Made by a program: the position numbers and the translations under genes. Shown in pieces: positions 25,001 through 61,670 of a stretch of 64,000 bases of DNA. The first letter of the stretch is position 1. Each line of letters opens with the position of its first letter. The notes beneath the pieces were generated by a model. It saw nothing but the letters and a program-made list of their open reading frames with translations, ran no database searches and was not told where the DNA came from. The DNA comes from Euglena gracilis (lineage: Eukaryota; Euglenida; Euglenophyceae; Euglenales), in the NCBI GenBank assembly GCA_039621445.1, contig CP154955.1, forward strand, positions 7,362,010 through 7,426,009. The letters are read 5' to 3'.

Positions 25001-28000
25001 GGCGCTTGGTGGCCGGCGTCGTAAACAAGGTAAGACCCGCCAGGCTCCGGCCACCTCCACATACACAGACAAAATGAGCCAGAGGCGAACAACAGCGCCA
25101 GGCCAGAAGAAGGGATAAAAGGCACCAAAAAAACAGCCACAGTGCACACAGGGGGACCACCCACGCCGGCCGTGGGGCCACGCACTCGCGTGGCATCCTG
25201 GGACCCAGGTTGCTGCAGGCATGAGTCGGCCATAAAAATGTAGCAACTGGGCTCAGAGGGGTGTGTCCGACAGCAAAAGAGGGGCTCTCGCGTCCCCTGC
25301 CTCCCCATTGCCTGAAGAGTCGACCCAGGTTGGGAGGTGCTGGAAACCGATGACCACCCTTGGGGTCTTGGAGCAGTAGACCCCCACACAGACCATACAG
25401 ACAAGAGAGGAAAGAGGAGAGACCTGGGCCGTGGACTAGAGTAGCTGCAGGCACGAGCAGGCCGGAAAAACTGCAGTGAAGGAGGCTCGGAAGGGCGTGT
25501 CCGCCAGCAAAAGAGGGGCTCTCGCGTCCCCTGCCTCCCCATAGCCTGAAGAGTCGAAACAGGTTGGGAGGTGCTGGAAACCGATGAACGCCATTTCCTG
25601 GGTTGTGGACTAGAGTAGCCGGCTGGGAGCGGTGAAGGAGACCCAGGGGGGTGGACCCGGCAGCTGAAATTAGGTTCGCCTTTGCCCCCAGGAGGGGGGG
25701 TGCCTGACCGGGTTCCAAGTGGGTGTGCTTGTGGGACAGGGCTGCCCCGGGAGGTGCCTCCGGGCCTGGAACAGACCTACCCATGAGTTTGTTCCCAATT
25801 GAGTGGACCTGTCCACTGAGTTGGGAACCACACCTGCTGGGGTCGTGGACTGGAGTAACCGGTGCGTCGTCACGGTGAAGGAGACCCCCCCTAACCAAAG
25901 TGGAGTATGTGCCTGGCGGGCGCTTGGTGGCCGGCGCCGTAAACAAGGTAAGTCCCGCCAGGCTCCGGCCACCTCCACATACACAGACAAAATGAGCCAG
26001 AGGCGAACAACAGCGCCAGGCCAGAAGAAGGGATAAAAGGCACCAAAAAAACAGCCACAGTGCACACAGGGGGGGTAGTGCCTGCCTGGGTAGGCACCCC
26101 AAGGCACTCCGAACCCCCCCCCCGGGGTTGGTAAAAAACAGCCTGGTCTGAGTTGACGTGCTGGCGTTTGTGCTTTTTCAGCACCGAATGGAACAATGCA
26201 TTTTGCAGTTAAAGAAGAAGAGTTTGTATATGTGGCGTGTGTATAGTATTATTCAAAAAAAGTCATCGATGATTCTTGCCTGTGTTTCTTTTTCTGTTTC
26301 TGTGTTTCTCACCCATTCAGTTCGTTCTTCTAATCTATTCTGTTGTATTTCTCGTCTTCAACTCAGGGCGTTGCTGGGACTGGTGGAAAGCAACCGCCGT
26401 ATTCAGCACGTTTGGTTGCAAGGGACTCAGGTGTGCATGAGTCGATCTGGAGCATGCAATTTTTACCGACCCCCGGGGAGGGGGGGGGGGTCACTCCACT
26501 CTTCGAAAAACCAGTCAGTCACTTTTTTTTGGGGGGGGGAAACCAGTCAGTCACTGCCCCCCCCGGGGGGGGGGGGGTCAGCCACTCAGGAAAACCGGTC
26601 ATTTTCCAGTAACTTTTGGAAATTTTAGAAAAAAATTCCCCAGTGCCGGGGTCACTCAAGCCACTTTTGCCCATCCCTGGCCAACCCAAAACCAGTCAGT
26701 CACTCTGAAAAAAACCAGTCAGTCACCCCGGGGGGGGGGGGGTTGGCCAGTGCTTTAGCAATTGACTGACCTGGAGGCAGATGTGAGAGGTCGTGCGTAA
26801 AGCTGTGTGGGCGGGTGAGTGGGTGGGTGGGTGGGTTGAGAATGTGGAGTGTTTTTTTTTGTGTTCATTCCTGTTCTGGTATTTGTGTGTGTCCAGAGGA
26901 GAGGGTTGTAATGCATGTCAGTGCGGCAGTTAACCTCCCTCAAATACAATCCCCGGGGTTATATCATTTTGGGTTCATAGTCCAGGGTTTGGGGGGAGTG
27001 TTATTTGGGAGAGGTGTAGCTCGCAGTCTGTTTTCCCTCAATTTTCTGCATACTGCACATTTTTATGATGCTTGGTTTTTGCAATGATTTTCCATCTCTG
27101 CCAAGCCAAAAGGCCTTGTCCCTGAAGGTCCCAATAAGTCCAAGAACCCCCTTTTTTTGTTGTTGTCGGGGGGGGCATAGCTCAGATCCCCGAAGTTCCG
27201 CCCAAGTCGCACCCAAGTCGCACCCAAGTCGCCCCCAAGGGGGGCATATTTGGTAGGAGAGTTTATTTCTTCGCGCGCATTTTGACGTCTCCCACAGTGA
27301 ACAGAGTCCGGCTATTTTCCCCCTCGCCCTGCCCGCAGGTGCCCGCGTCCATCGTGCAGCTCATCGGCTCGCTCAGCTTCCGAAACTACCTGACCGCGGT
27401 CCGGCAGGCTCAGCAACCCCCGGCGGACAGCCAGAACTGTGACACCCCAGACTCCGCTTTTTTGTGCAACTCTGGCAGCATCCCCACGGGCCCAGCGGAC
27501 GAGGGGGGGGGGTCCATTTTCTCAAATGCACCCCAAGGGCCATTTCGAGGTCATTTTTGACAAACTTTTTTGTTTGACAAACCAGTCTCCGCTTTCAAAT
27601 AACTATACATGCAGCATGGAGCATTAATTTTCATACACCTCCAATAATGTGGGGCATACCCAACCCCAGGCCCCAGAGCCTCTGCCAACCCATGGGGTGT
27701 GGCGATGGTCCGAGCACACTGGCCTAGCATGGCCCCATTTGAGCGCTAAGTGTTGCAATTTGTGACCCCTCCCAAATGCCAAATCATTTCCCACCCCGGG
27801 GGAGGAGGTGGTCTATATTCGGGTGGGTCGCCTTTGACCCCACCTTTGGACGACATGCTGGCTGTGAGGGGCAGGGATTTTATTGATTTGTGTTGTTGAT
27901 TTATTTTTTTTCGGGCAACATATAACCCCACATCAGACGTGAAAACACCGAGACATAATCCCCCGGGTTTTGATTTAACAATTTGATATCCCCTTCGCCC

Positions 28001-29357
28001 TCCCTAGAAATGCCGACACGGATTGAATGAAACCAAGAAGGCGCTATTAATGCTTTTATTATTACCCTGCCTGACCCCAGGAGAAACCAGGCAGACAAAT
28101 TTCTGGCCAGCCCTCATCTTCTCTCATCTCTTTCGGATCGCGAATCGACGCCAGGATGGCTCTTTTTGCCGAGTGACCTCCCCGCGTAGCCTGGTGCCCA
28201 ACCCCGGCCTCAGCCGCCAGTCAACGCCCGGCGCCGAGGCGGCCAGCCCGGACCCCCACAGCCCACCAGCGGAGGCGCCCCAGCCTGCGCAACTGTCGCC
28301 TGGTCAGCCGCGGGTGATCCCAGACCCACCGAATTTCAAGGCGGGAGATTGCGGAATTCCCAAGGAATGGTACACGGGTAAGTGTGCAAGGCTGGTACCT
28401 GGTCGCGGGGGCTCATCTTTGCAGTCGGTGAGTGGGGAGCCACTGTGGCTCCGATGCAGGAGGGTCTTGGTCGATGGAAGACTCGCTGAAACGGGAAAAT
28501 GTATAATACAACGGCTGTTTTGGTGTTTCCGTTGAACAATTTGTCGCTGCGGAAAAGAACATTGCTGCCATTCGGGTCATGGCCCATTGCTTCATCTGAA
28601 GAGCCAGCAATCCCACCATTCCTCTTTGTTGATAAAGTGGACCTAACATAATTGGGGTTAACAAAACAACACGCAGTCAGTTTGCGCACGTTGTCGTGAC
28701 TGTTGTAAAGACCCCAATGGTGACAGTTGGTGCTGAGACTGGCGCAGAGCTTTTTTGCGTCCCCGTCCTGAGCCTTTTGTCGGCAACCGCGGACGACCAC
28801 AGCAGTTCACTGCTCAGCCACGCCTACCACTTTCGAAATACGTGGAACACTGTCTGCTGAAAATGAAAATGGGGGACACTCCAATCACCCTTCTTCGAGG
28901 GTTTAATTCATTGTTATTATGTTAACATTGTATTACTATTTGTTATTCTTGTTTTTATTGTTATGTTACGTTATTGAATGCGGATTGAGAATATTCTTCT
29001 TTCCTTTTTTCCAATATTACTGTTCTCCCCTGATGGAAAACAGCCTCTGCACTACAAAAACATGTTTGATGTTTTTCATCTGGAACCCCACCCCAAAATT
29101 TAAGCAACCCCTCCGGCTCGAACCAAGCGCCACCCAAATTTAAGCAACCCCAAATTTTAATAACCCCCGGGTACCAGTGAAAATTCCAAATCTAAGCAAC
29201 CCCTGGAATTGAGGTGAAAAGAAGGGAAAAGGCAGGAAAATATGCACGTGAATCAAGCTAGAACAAACAATCATAGCCACTTTTTTAAGGAAAATAATCA
29301 AACTAGTTGAGTGTGAAACGTGTTTGGGGCGTTGTTATGCTGTTGCGTGTATTTTCT

Positions 29358-29396
<39 letters not shown>

Positions 29397-29716
29397 CTCC
29401 CTTTATTTTGTGACATTTTTTTTCTGTCGACCATTAGTCCGAATTGAAGCAACCCGTCGGCGTGTCTGATGAAATCCAAATTTAAGCAATACCCAAGACT
29501 TTTTAATGCTTGGGCAGATCGACTAAATTTAAGCAACGGGTTGCTTAAATTGGGGAGGGGGGTATTTTGTTGCATTCTCTCATCCGACAGAAAAAGAATC
29601 GGCATGCGTGTAGCCCACCTACCCACGCATGCCCACACCCACTGACCCATGCAAACACACACGCACGCACAAAAAACACACATGCACACGCACGCATGCC
29701 GTGCACGCACATGCAT

Positions 29717-29757
<41 letters not shown>

Positions 29758-29990
29758 GACATGTATCGACAAACCACAAAGAAGGAGCTGCAGAGGGCAT
29801 GGACATATGAAATTCATTTTTTCGGGTGTATGAAGATTTTTTTTGGAATTTCAATGGATGAGAGTTTATGGAATTAAGGTAAGTGCAATTCAGGGACCCC
29901 CCGCACAACCCACACCGTATGTATATGGGAGTATGTATGATAGATGTGGCATACACACACACATGATACATTTATATGTATGTATGTTTC

Positions 29991-30035
<45 letters not shown>

Positions 30036-30384
30036 ATATATGTGTGTGTGTAAGGATATATGCATGTATGTATGTGTATGGGATTATGTATGCATGTATA
30101 TGGGATTATGTATGTATGTATATGGGATTATGTATGTATGTATATGGGATTCTTTGCTCTGTTCCTCTCCAGCCCTAACTCAAACACATCAACGAGAGGA
30201 GGGTGGGGATCCGGGTCAGGATGGGGACGCGGCGGCTGCCACCCCCCCACCCTGCGGCAGATCACAACGTCGCCACCAGCAGCTCAAGCAGCTCCGGCGC
30301 CACCCCCAGCCAAGCTCTGGCCCCCATCCTCCCTCCATTAACCCCGGCGTTGCTGAAGGCAAAGGGTCCCTACCCCACGGTTGA
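18934..30384 (+). CDS. Gene 3 (span with introns): leucine-rich-repeat protein
   Basis: Proposed exons are 18934-about 19094, 19867-19927, 21578-21730, 23601-23746, 24505-24598, 26367-26430, 27339-27398, 28155-28377 and 30173-30384. The first resembles a cap helix (AYRAACAELGIRPSRRLLRR). Several following exons carry LRR-type segments: LGLLEEIDLSSD; LPHLPHLTTLKLDGNGL; CRLLQRHPSVVTVSLANNRL; LVESNRRIQHVWLQGT. Placing about one repeat per exon is common for eukaryotic LRR genes. The C-terminal part is rich in Pro, Gly, Asp and Gln and ends at a TGA. Phases agree at the 21730/23601, 24598/26367, 26430/27339 and 28377/30173 joins. The join around 23746 is out of phase, so an exon is missing or misplaced there. 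Partner and location are unknown. Confidence 0.65.
19589..19831. mobile_element. AGGGTTTTTTT TIR element, 243 bp
   Basis: Ends AGGGTTTTTTTGTCG and TTTTAAAAAAAAACCT are inverted. Flanks GTTCCCCTTC and GGCCCCCTCC agree at 7 of 10. The interior matches 16369, 40313 and 54022. Confidence 0.6.
19867..19927 (+). CDS. Gene 3 exon (tentative)
   Basis: A 61-bp GC-rich island between GGGCCGCAG and GCG|GTGCTG. The frame that leaves phase 1 for the next exon reads PRLHHGRLLQREARGLRR. Another open frame (SSPHASTTGGCFNAKHG) cannot be excluded. Confidence 0.3.
20050..20810. repeat. C/G-tract foldback pieces and AT-rich spacer
   Basis: GTCGACCACCCCCCC and GGGGGGGTTCGACC words recur at 20190, 20225 and 20735, with AT-rich single-copy sequence between. 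Similar words are at 31650. Confidence 0.5.
21578..21730 (+). CDS. Gene 3 exon: LRR
   Basis: A strong pyrimidine tract and acceptor (TTTTCATTTCTTTGCAG) precede it. It ends with HPLPPLGLLEEIDLSSDFVG at donor GTGTGT, phase 1. LLEEIDLS is an LRR core (LxxLDLS type). Confidence 0.6.
21731..23600. other. Large gene 3 intron, mostly single-copy
   Basis: No C/G-tract elements. A CA-rich stretch lies at 21990-22040. Open frames at 22253-22705 and 22804-23241 lack codon bias and I do not regard them as genes. Confidence 0.5.
23601..23746 (+). CDS. Gene 3 exon: LRR
   Basis: After acceptor CTGTCCCCCAG it reads PPFSVDRGALPASLLRP and then LPHLPHLTTLKLDGNGLTSE. L..LTTLKLDGNGL matches the LxxLxxLxLxxNxL LRR consensus. 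The donor is GTTGCC at 23747, or GTGCCC at 23789. Confidence 0.7.
24505..24598 (+). CDS. Gene 3 exon: LRR
   Basis: After acceptor GGTGGCAG it reads GVALCRLLQRHPSVVTVSL followed by ANNRLVALPASR, a full LRR unit. The donor GCG|GTGCGT is phase 2, matching the acceptor at 26367. Confidence 0.72.
24838..25155 (+). repeat. 318-bp direct repeat, copy 1
   Basis: It matches 25756-26073 with only a couple of differences noticed. It contains an open frame (DLSTELGTTPAGVVDWSNRC) that ends at a perfect donor-like AACAAG|GTAAG. Confidence 0.85.
25230..25570 (+). repeat. About 100-bp direct repeat pair
   Basis: GCAAAAGAGGGGCTCTCGCG and GGTTGGGAGGTGCTGGAAAC occur at about 25275/25325 and again at about 25510/25565. 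Confidence 0.8.
25756..26073 (+). repeat. 318-bp direct repeat, copy 2
   Basis: Offset by 918 bp from copy 1. The donor-like site here is a consensus GTAAGT. The tail (AAGGGATAAAAGGCACCAAA) also occurs at about 43040. Confidence 0.85.
26367..26430 (+). CDS. Gene 3 exon: LRR
   Basis: A 64-bp exon between TCTTCAACTCAG and CAG|GTGTGC. It reads ALLGLVESNRRIQHVWLQGT, a ribonuclease-inhibitor-type LRR half. Phase 2 in, phase 0 out. Confidence 0.7.
26461..26775. repeat. CAGTCAGTCACT foldback element
   Basis: AACCAGTCAGTCACT recurs four times beside C/G tracts, with GGCCA and TGGCC near the ends. Same family as 3488 and 43671. Confidence 0.65.
27339..27398 (+). CDS. Gene 3 exon
   Basis: After acceptor CCTGCCCGCAG it reads VPASIVQLIGSLSFRNYLTA in phase 0. 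It may continue to 27438 (VRQAQQPPADSQN). Helical, and GC-biased at third positions. Confidence 0.6.
28155..28377 (+). CDS. Gene 3 exon: Pro-rich linker
   Basis: It ends at the only classical donor in the window, ACGG|GTAAGTGTG. The frame contains STPGAEAASPDPHSPPAEA and PPNFKAGDCGIPKEWYTG. The left boundary is one of several AGs between 28081 and 28221. The composition is disordered. Confidence 0.55.
28378..29085. other. Gene 3 intron, single-copy, AT-richer toward 29 kb
   Basis: A 154-codon minus frame (28800-28336) is present but shows no codon bias or recognisable motif. Confidence 0.4.
29090..29565. repeat. AATTTAAGCAACCCC foldback element
   Basis: AAATTTAAGCAACCCC-like words recur at least five times, and the far end carries GGGTTGCTTAAATTGGGG. 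A CA microsatellite (29362-29392) has expanded inside. Confidence 0.65.
29993..30035. repeat. (TA)n followed by TATATGGGATTATGTATG repeats
   Basis: A TA run, then four units of an approximately 20-bp repeat (TATATGGGATTATGTATGTA) at 30070-30150. Confidence 0.9.
30173..30384 (+). CDS. Gene 3 last exon: acidic/basic low-complexity tail
   Basis: After acceptor TTCCTCTCCAG, in the phase set by the previous donor, it reads LTQTHQREEGGDPGQDGDAA, then RRHQQLKQLRRHPQPSSG, and stops at TGA (30382-30384). A second frame (TSSSSSSGATPSQALAP) is also open but needs a stop to be skipped. Confidence 0.5.
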
Positions 30385-30544
30385 AAAGTTGACACACACA
30401 TATTTTTGAGTTTTGGGTGGATGGGCAATGTTCTAACGGTGCCAGAAATCATTTTTTTTCCGAAGTTGGCTTGTTTTTGCCGAGATTTTGCATTTTGCTC
30501 GAAATTCAAAAATTTTCCAGAACGAATTGTTTAATTTTTTAAAG

Positions 30545-30990
30545 TTTTTAAGGTATTCTAAACCCCCTCCAAAAATAGGACCTGGGTCTTATTTTTGGGT
30601 CCGTTGCTGGAAGCCTCCAGGGGGGGGGGTCTTATTTTCGGGGGGGTCTTATTTTTGGATTTTTTCTTGACCGACCCAGGCATGAAAACACACCGTTTTT
30701 CAGGTTCCCAAGAGCACTAAAATTTTTCCTTCGGCGCTTCGTGCCATTTGTAAATTGGTGTAAATTGACATTTACCATGTTTTTTGAACTTCAGAAATCT
30801 GAAAAAACAATTGAAATTTCATAATTTTTGTGTATGAAATTGGGGTTTTGGGTAATATTGCAGAGAAAATTTTCACCGTCTCCAGCGCTTCGCGCCGTCA
30901 GGGGGGTCTTATTTTTGGATTTTTGCTCGATCGGCCCAGGGGGGGGTCTTATTTGGGGGGTCTTATTTGGGGGGGGGTTAAGGCATTTTT
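30545..30990. repeat. AATAAGACCC / GGGTCTTATTTTTGG foldback element
   Basis: GGGGGTCTTATTTTTGGATTT recurs at 30628, 30645, 30903 and 30945. The reverse word is at 36055-36150 and 37295. It contains CCAGCGCTTCGCGCC, the reverse of the GGCGCGAAGCGC hairpin. Confidence 0.65.
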
Positions 30991-31599
30991 GGCCAAATAT
31001 TCTATTCTTTGCAGTTTTTTTTTGCAGCAATATATTTTTTGCAGTTTTTAAGGCGACTTAAAAAAAAATACCGCGGACCCCACCTGGGAGGGGTCCCGCC
31101 AGCCAGCCTTCTTCAGCAGTCCCGAGTTTCCAGCCTCTTAGCTGACCCCCCTTGTGGGATGTGAGCCCCTTGGGCTTGTGACGTGTTACTTATGACACAG
31201 CAAGCAGCGAGCAGGTCATAATTCCTTATATCTATTGCATTTACCATTGATCTCTGTGGAAATTTTGGAGAGAAAGGATTTGTGAGCTGTTAAATTTTGG
31301 GATTTTTGTATTATTGCCGACCAAGACAAATTTCACTTCTTGAGAATGGCCATTTCTGGGCCCAGGTGCCGAAGGATCCGAGTGTATTATAGCAGGGTTC
31401 CAAAATGCCCTGAACCTTTTTCATTTTGTTTACGTTGTTCTGTTTTATTGATTTGCTCCTTTAATGATTGTGTTGACAACTGATCACCAGAATTGGACGT
31501 TCTTTTCGTTTTCATGTCTAACCATTTTTCAGGCGTTATTGACATTTTTGGCATTTTTGTGACAATCTTGGCCCATTGCATTTCACCCTATTTGCACCC

Positions 31600-31800
31600 C
31601 CCCCCCGTGGCAGGGCTGTGCAGGAATCCCCAAAATTTTATGAGTGGTGGGGGGGTCGACCACCCCCCATCCTTGTGGGTGGGGGGTCTGGCCCCCCACC
31701 ACCCTTTTCCGTATTTCCAGTATTTGGATCCCTTCCTCCTGGCATGATGGGCATCCTGACCCATGATGGCCATCATGACCCATGATGGCCGGCGCTCCCC
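31600..31800. repeat. GTCGACCACCCCCC foldback and ATGATGGCCATC repeats
   Basis: Paired G and C tracts at 31645-31710, then CATGATGG.CAT units at 31742-31795. Confidence 0.5.
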
Positions 31801-31949
31801 CCACCCCTGCGGGAAGGCTTTTTTTTGCCCGGGTTTTCAGCAGAAAAAAAATCCAATGAATGCTCCAAAAATGAGATCCGTCGGGTGAGTCTTACCAACA
31901 GCCCCAACAAAAAAGTCTTGTTTGGGGGGGGGGGGGGGGGGGGTCACAG

Positions 31950-50113
<18,164 letters not shown>

Positions 50114-50476
50114 CCTCCTAACCGTGACCTCCTCCCCTCCCCTTCAATGAAAGGGCTTTCCGCCAAGGGTATTAAGTGGGCCTTGGTGTTGTACGGGACC
50201 AACCCAGTAGTGGCGGGGGTCGACCAGGGCGGTCCTTGAGGGACAGGAAAGCTTTTTTTTTTAACTTCCTTAAGGACCGCCCCCCCTTTCGGCCAAAGGG
50301 CCAGCCAAGGGCCAGGCTGGGACTTGAACGGGGGTAAAAATTTAATGGTCGAAAAACACAGTTTTTGGTAATTTGGGTGAATGGACGATGGTCCAAGTGG
50401 TGCCAGGAATGAATTTTTTCCCCGATGTTGACCTGTTCTCGCTGAAAAATGCCAAAATTTCTTGCCCATTTTCCTG

Positions 50477-50893
50477 TACCCCCCCCCTATGTCCAACGAC
50501 CCCCCTATGTCCAATGACCCCCCCCCCCCCCCCCGGTCAGAGGACACCTTTTCGGAGGTTTGACCAAATTTTTGGTCCCAGCGTGAAGCGCCGGGACGAA
50601 AAATTTTGCCCAAAAATTGGCCAAAAATTTGACCAAAATGCCATTTTTGACACTTTTTGGACAAAAAATTGTCAAAATTGCCCAAAATTTTTGGCGCGAA
50701 GCGCCGGAAGGGAAAATTTGGGCATTTTTGGGTGTGTAGGGACCCGGGTACCCACCAACTTTCTTTTGACCCCATGTCCAACGACCACCCCCCCGGTCAG
50801 AGGACACCTTTTTGGTCATTACCCTATGTCCAACGACCACCCCCCCCCGGTCAGAGGACAGAGGTTACGGTCATTGGACATAGGGGGGGGGTA
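50477..50893. repeat. TATGTCCAACGACC foldback element, full copy 2
   Basis: Near-identical to 2721-3132, with the same internal order and inverted ends. Confidence 0.78.
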
Positions 50894-52832
50894 TATTTTT
50901 CACTGAGTGTGCTGGGACGGCGGAGTTTTTTTTTTTAATTATTTGCTTAAGGACCGCCCTGGGGTTGACAACCCCCCCCCTCCGGGCCGCGGATCCAGGA
51001 CCCCCCCTCGGAACCAAAAAAAAACCTCCTCCCCGGCCAGGGAAGTGAAGGTCTTTCTCGATTTTTTTTGATAAATGAGCATAATTTTTGGACATTTTTG
51101 AGGCCCAAAAAAACTTCCAGCCCCGGTCTTTTTTTTTTCTGTGAGCCCCCTCCCCCCCCCAGGGACTGGGGTGACCCCCCCCCATATCAAGTACCCTGCT
51201 TCCACCCGCCCTCTGTACCATGCCTGCTCTCGCTGTCACGGGGCACCGACGCCGCTCTTGTTGAGACACCACTCACAGAAAGCCTGGGGATGCCTCAGCC
51301 ATGCAAAGATGTTGAAAAAAAAACCCTCACCAGTGAGCTTAGGGCACTTTCCTCAACAGTCATAAAAAATGAAGTGTGGTTTGTACGTGGGTGGGGATTG
51401 GATAATGAAAAGGACGGTTTCGATGAACAAATCTTAATTTTACCAATGATCAATATTATTCTTTATTGATATTTATTTATGTGTTTCCCCAGCCAAAATA
51501 GTTGTCAGATCCATTACGAATGGGCCTGTGTGTGACCTGGCAAAGTTGTTTCCAGCCCACATTTAGTGGCTCAGTGACTGCAAGCAGTGAGCCCCGTTTT
51601 TTCATTCTGATATTTTGCACCGCTTTAGCACTGTGGTGGTCTGTATCTCGAAGCTGGAACGCCACCCATTTGCAAAGGCTCATGTACCTGGCCGAAGAAC
51701 CTGATATATATATTGTCTTTTGATCTCATTGGTCAGCCAAGCTGCCCGACTCCCTTTTTTTGCTTTCCAAAGGCATCACCAATTTTGTCCGGTTAACAGT
51801 GCCTTTTTTGTAAATCTGATGAACTGGACAAGATAAATGTTCCAATTTCTGAGTTTTGTCAATGCACATGTTGAAAAGAAAGGGGGAATCGATGGACTTC
51901 TCCTGGCTTTTGTTGTTTTGCCGTTTATTCGAGGTTGATTTGTATGGTTGAATTTCCATGTTGAAGTACGCAAAGGTGTTGAGGTTGGTTTCAAAAAAAA
52001 AATTGCCGAGACAACTATTTTTGAATGAGAACTCCGCTTTGGGGGGGGGAGTGGGGGATGGATTGCTCAACCATATAAAGACACAGGAAATGATCCATAT
52101 CACACACACAACAGCCTTTCTGGGTTCTCAGTTCGGAATGGGAAAGAGTTCTAGATCCGACCTCCTGAAGAAAGCTCTTTCAACTTGGAACTTGGAACTT
52201 AGCCCCCCTCCCCCCGGGGGGGGGGGTCGCTGAGCAATGGTATGATACGGAGGGAAAATATCAATATCGTGCAATGCAATTTTCTGGAATCCCTGACTGC
52301 ATCACATCTGTCGAAGTTTAGGGAAGGACCAAATGTAAGGTTGCACAATCATTGGAAAATGCTCGAAAACCACTTCTATAAAGCATTGACAATGTTGATT
52401 CCCTACCCAGCCACTTTTTTGCCATCCAGCAGCTCCCAGCACGGTGCAGATTCAGGTTCTCTCCCCCCCCCCACTAAGAGGGTCCGCTGCAGAAAAGTGC
52501 TTTTTTTTTAGTGTTTCACGTCAAATTTTCTGTTGAAGAATTCCAATCCAGCTGGATTTGGACTCTTGGGATTGGATGCAGACTGCAGTTCCAATCCCAA
52601 TGCAGCTCGGCAGTCGGCTAGAACCCCTCACCACCCAAAGGGGGGGGGGGGTGCAGCCAGCATCTCCTTTCCAACCAGCTCCTGTTTTCAGCCAGCCAGC
52701 TGGACCCCAGGGTTTTTAAAAATCCCGGGATAATGCATACGCGCATTATGTGTGTGATGTGATGTGATGTGTGATGTGTGTGACGTGTGACGAGTGCGAT
52801 GTGCGCCATGTGCTTAAGTGCATTGTCTGCAG
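50894..52832. other. Intergenic or 5' intron region of gene 5
   Basis: Mostly single-copy. A frame at 51190-51470 (ALVETPLTESLGMPQPCKD) is protein-like but has no supporting splice sites. C/G-tract pieces lie at 52205-52230 and 52630-52655. Confidence 0.35.
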
Positions 52833-52836
52833 AAGC

Positions 52837-60861
<8,025 letters not shown>

Positions 60862-61541
60862 ATGTATTCAAGTGTGAGCAACACCTCTCGGCGCCACGTC
60901 AGGGGAGATTTTCGCACATTTTTTTTGTGATTTGAACACGTTTATTTTTCCCCCAAAATATCACATATTTTGCATATTTTGTGGATGTTTTCTCAAAATT
61001 TCAGGCTTTTCCAGGTGTTTCCTGCCGGCTGTGTTGCCCATCTTAGCAGGTTTTTTTTATGCCAGTCTTGGTGCACCTTTAGTCACCTAGGGCGGCAATG
61101 TGGGTGTTTGTTGTAATTGTTTCTGTTCATCTTCCTGCATTTCTTGAACAACATTTTTCATCCAGCAACAATTGGTGCACGCATTCACGCACGGACACCT
61201 GCACATGCACACACACACACACACATACACACACACACCCCCTGCACAAATGCATGTAGGCGCGCACGCGCGCGTGTGTGTATTTGCGTGCGTGTATGCG
61301 TGCGTGTTTGTGTCTGCTTTTAACCCCCCTGTTTGTGAATTATGAATATTATGCTTCAATATTGGTGTTAACCAAATGAAATAATCTGCATTTTAATCAT
61401 TTTTTTTAATAATCAGAAACCAAATTGAAGGAAATGTCAATATATGTTGTAAATCCTGAGCATCACGACAACAGGCATAGTTTCATCGTTTGGATGGGCA
61501 CATGCGGGTCCCAAGCACCACTGCCTGCCCCCGCCTCCCAG
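60862..61541. other. Gene 5 3' region / gene 6 upstream
   Basis: CA and GT-rich stretch at 61200-61310. No exon or clear polyadenylation signal seen. Confidence 0.4.
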
Positions 61542-61670
61542 GAAGTCTCCACCGCCCTGGGGCTCCAGCAGGAACCCGCCTCCCCCGTCACGCCGGGCGG
61601 CCCTTTCAGCTTCACCCAGGCCCCTCGCTGCAACCCTGGAACGAGCACCCTCAAGAGGGGGTTTTGTGAG
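61542..61670 (+). CDS. Gene 6 exon (tentative): Pro/Ser/Thr-rich
   Basis: After acceptor CCCCCGCCTCCCAG it reads EVSTALGLQQEPASPVTPGG then PFSFTQAPRCNPGTSTLKRG. The donor is GTTTTG at 61661 (phase 2, fits the next exon) or GTTGCT at 61671. Confidence 0.5.

Noticed and set aside
24251-26107. Long minus-strand frames (331 and 435 codons)
   Set aside because: They run through the duplicated 318-bp repeat and C-tracts; LRR exons lie on the opposite strand.
28336-28800. 154-codon minus-strand open frame
   Set aside because: No codon bias, no motif, and it overlaps the donor side of a supported + strand exon.
50270-50330. Minus-strand GTTCAAGTCCCAG, resembling a tRNA B box
   Set aside because: The flanking bases do not form a T-stem and no A box or anticodon arm is present.
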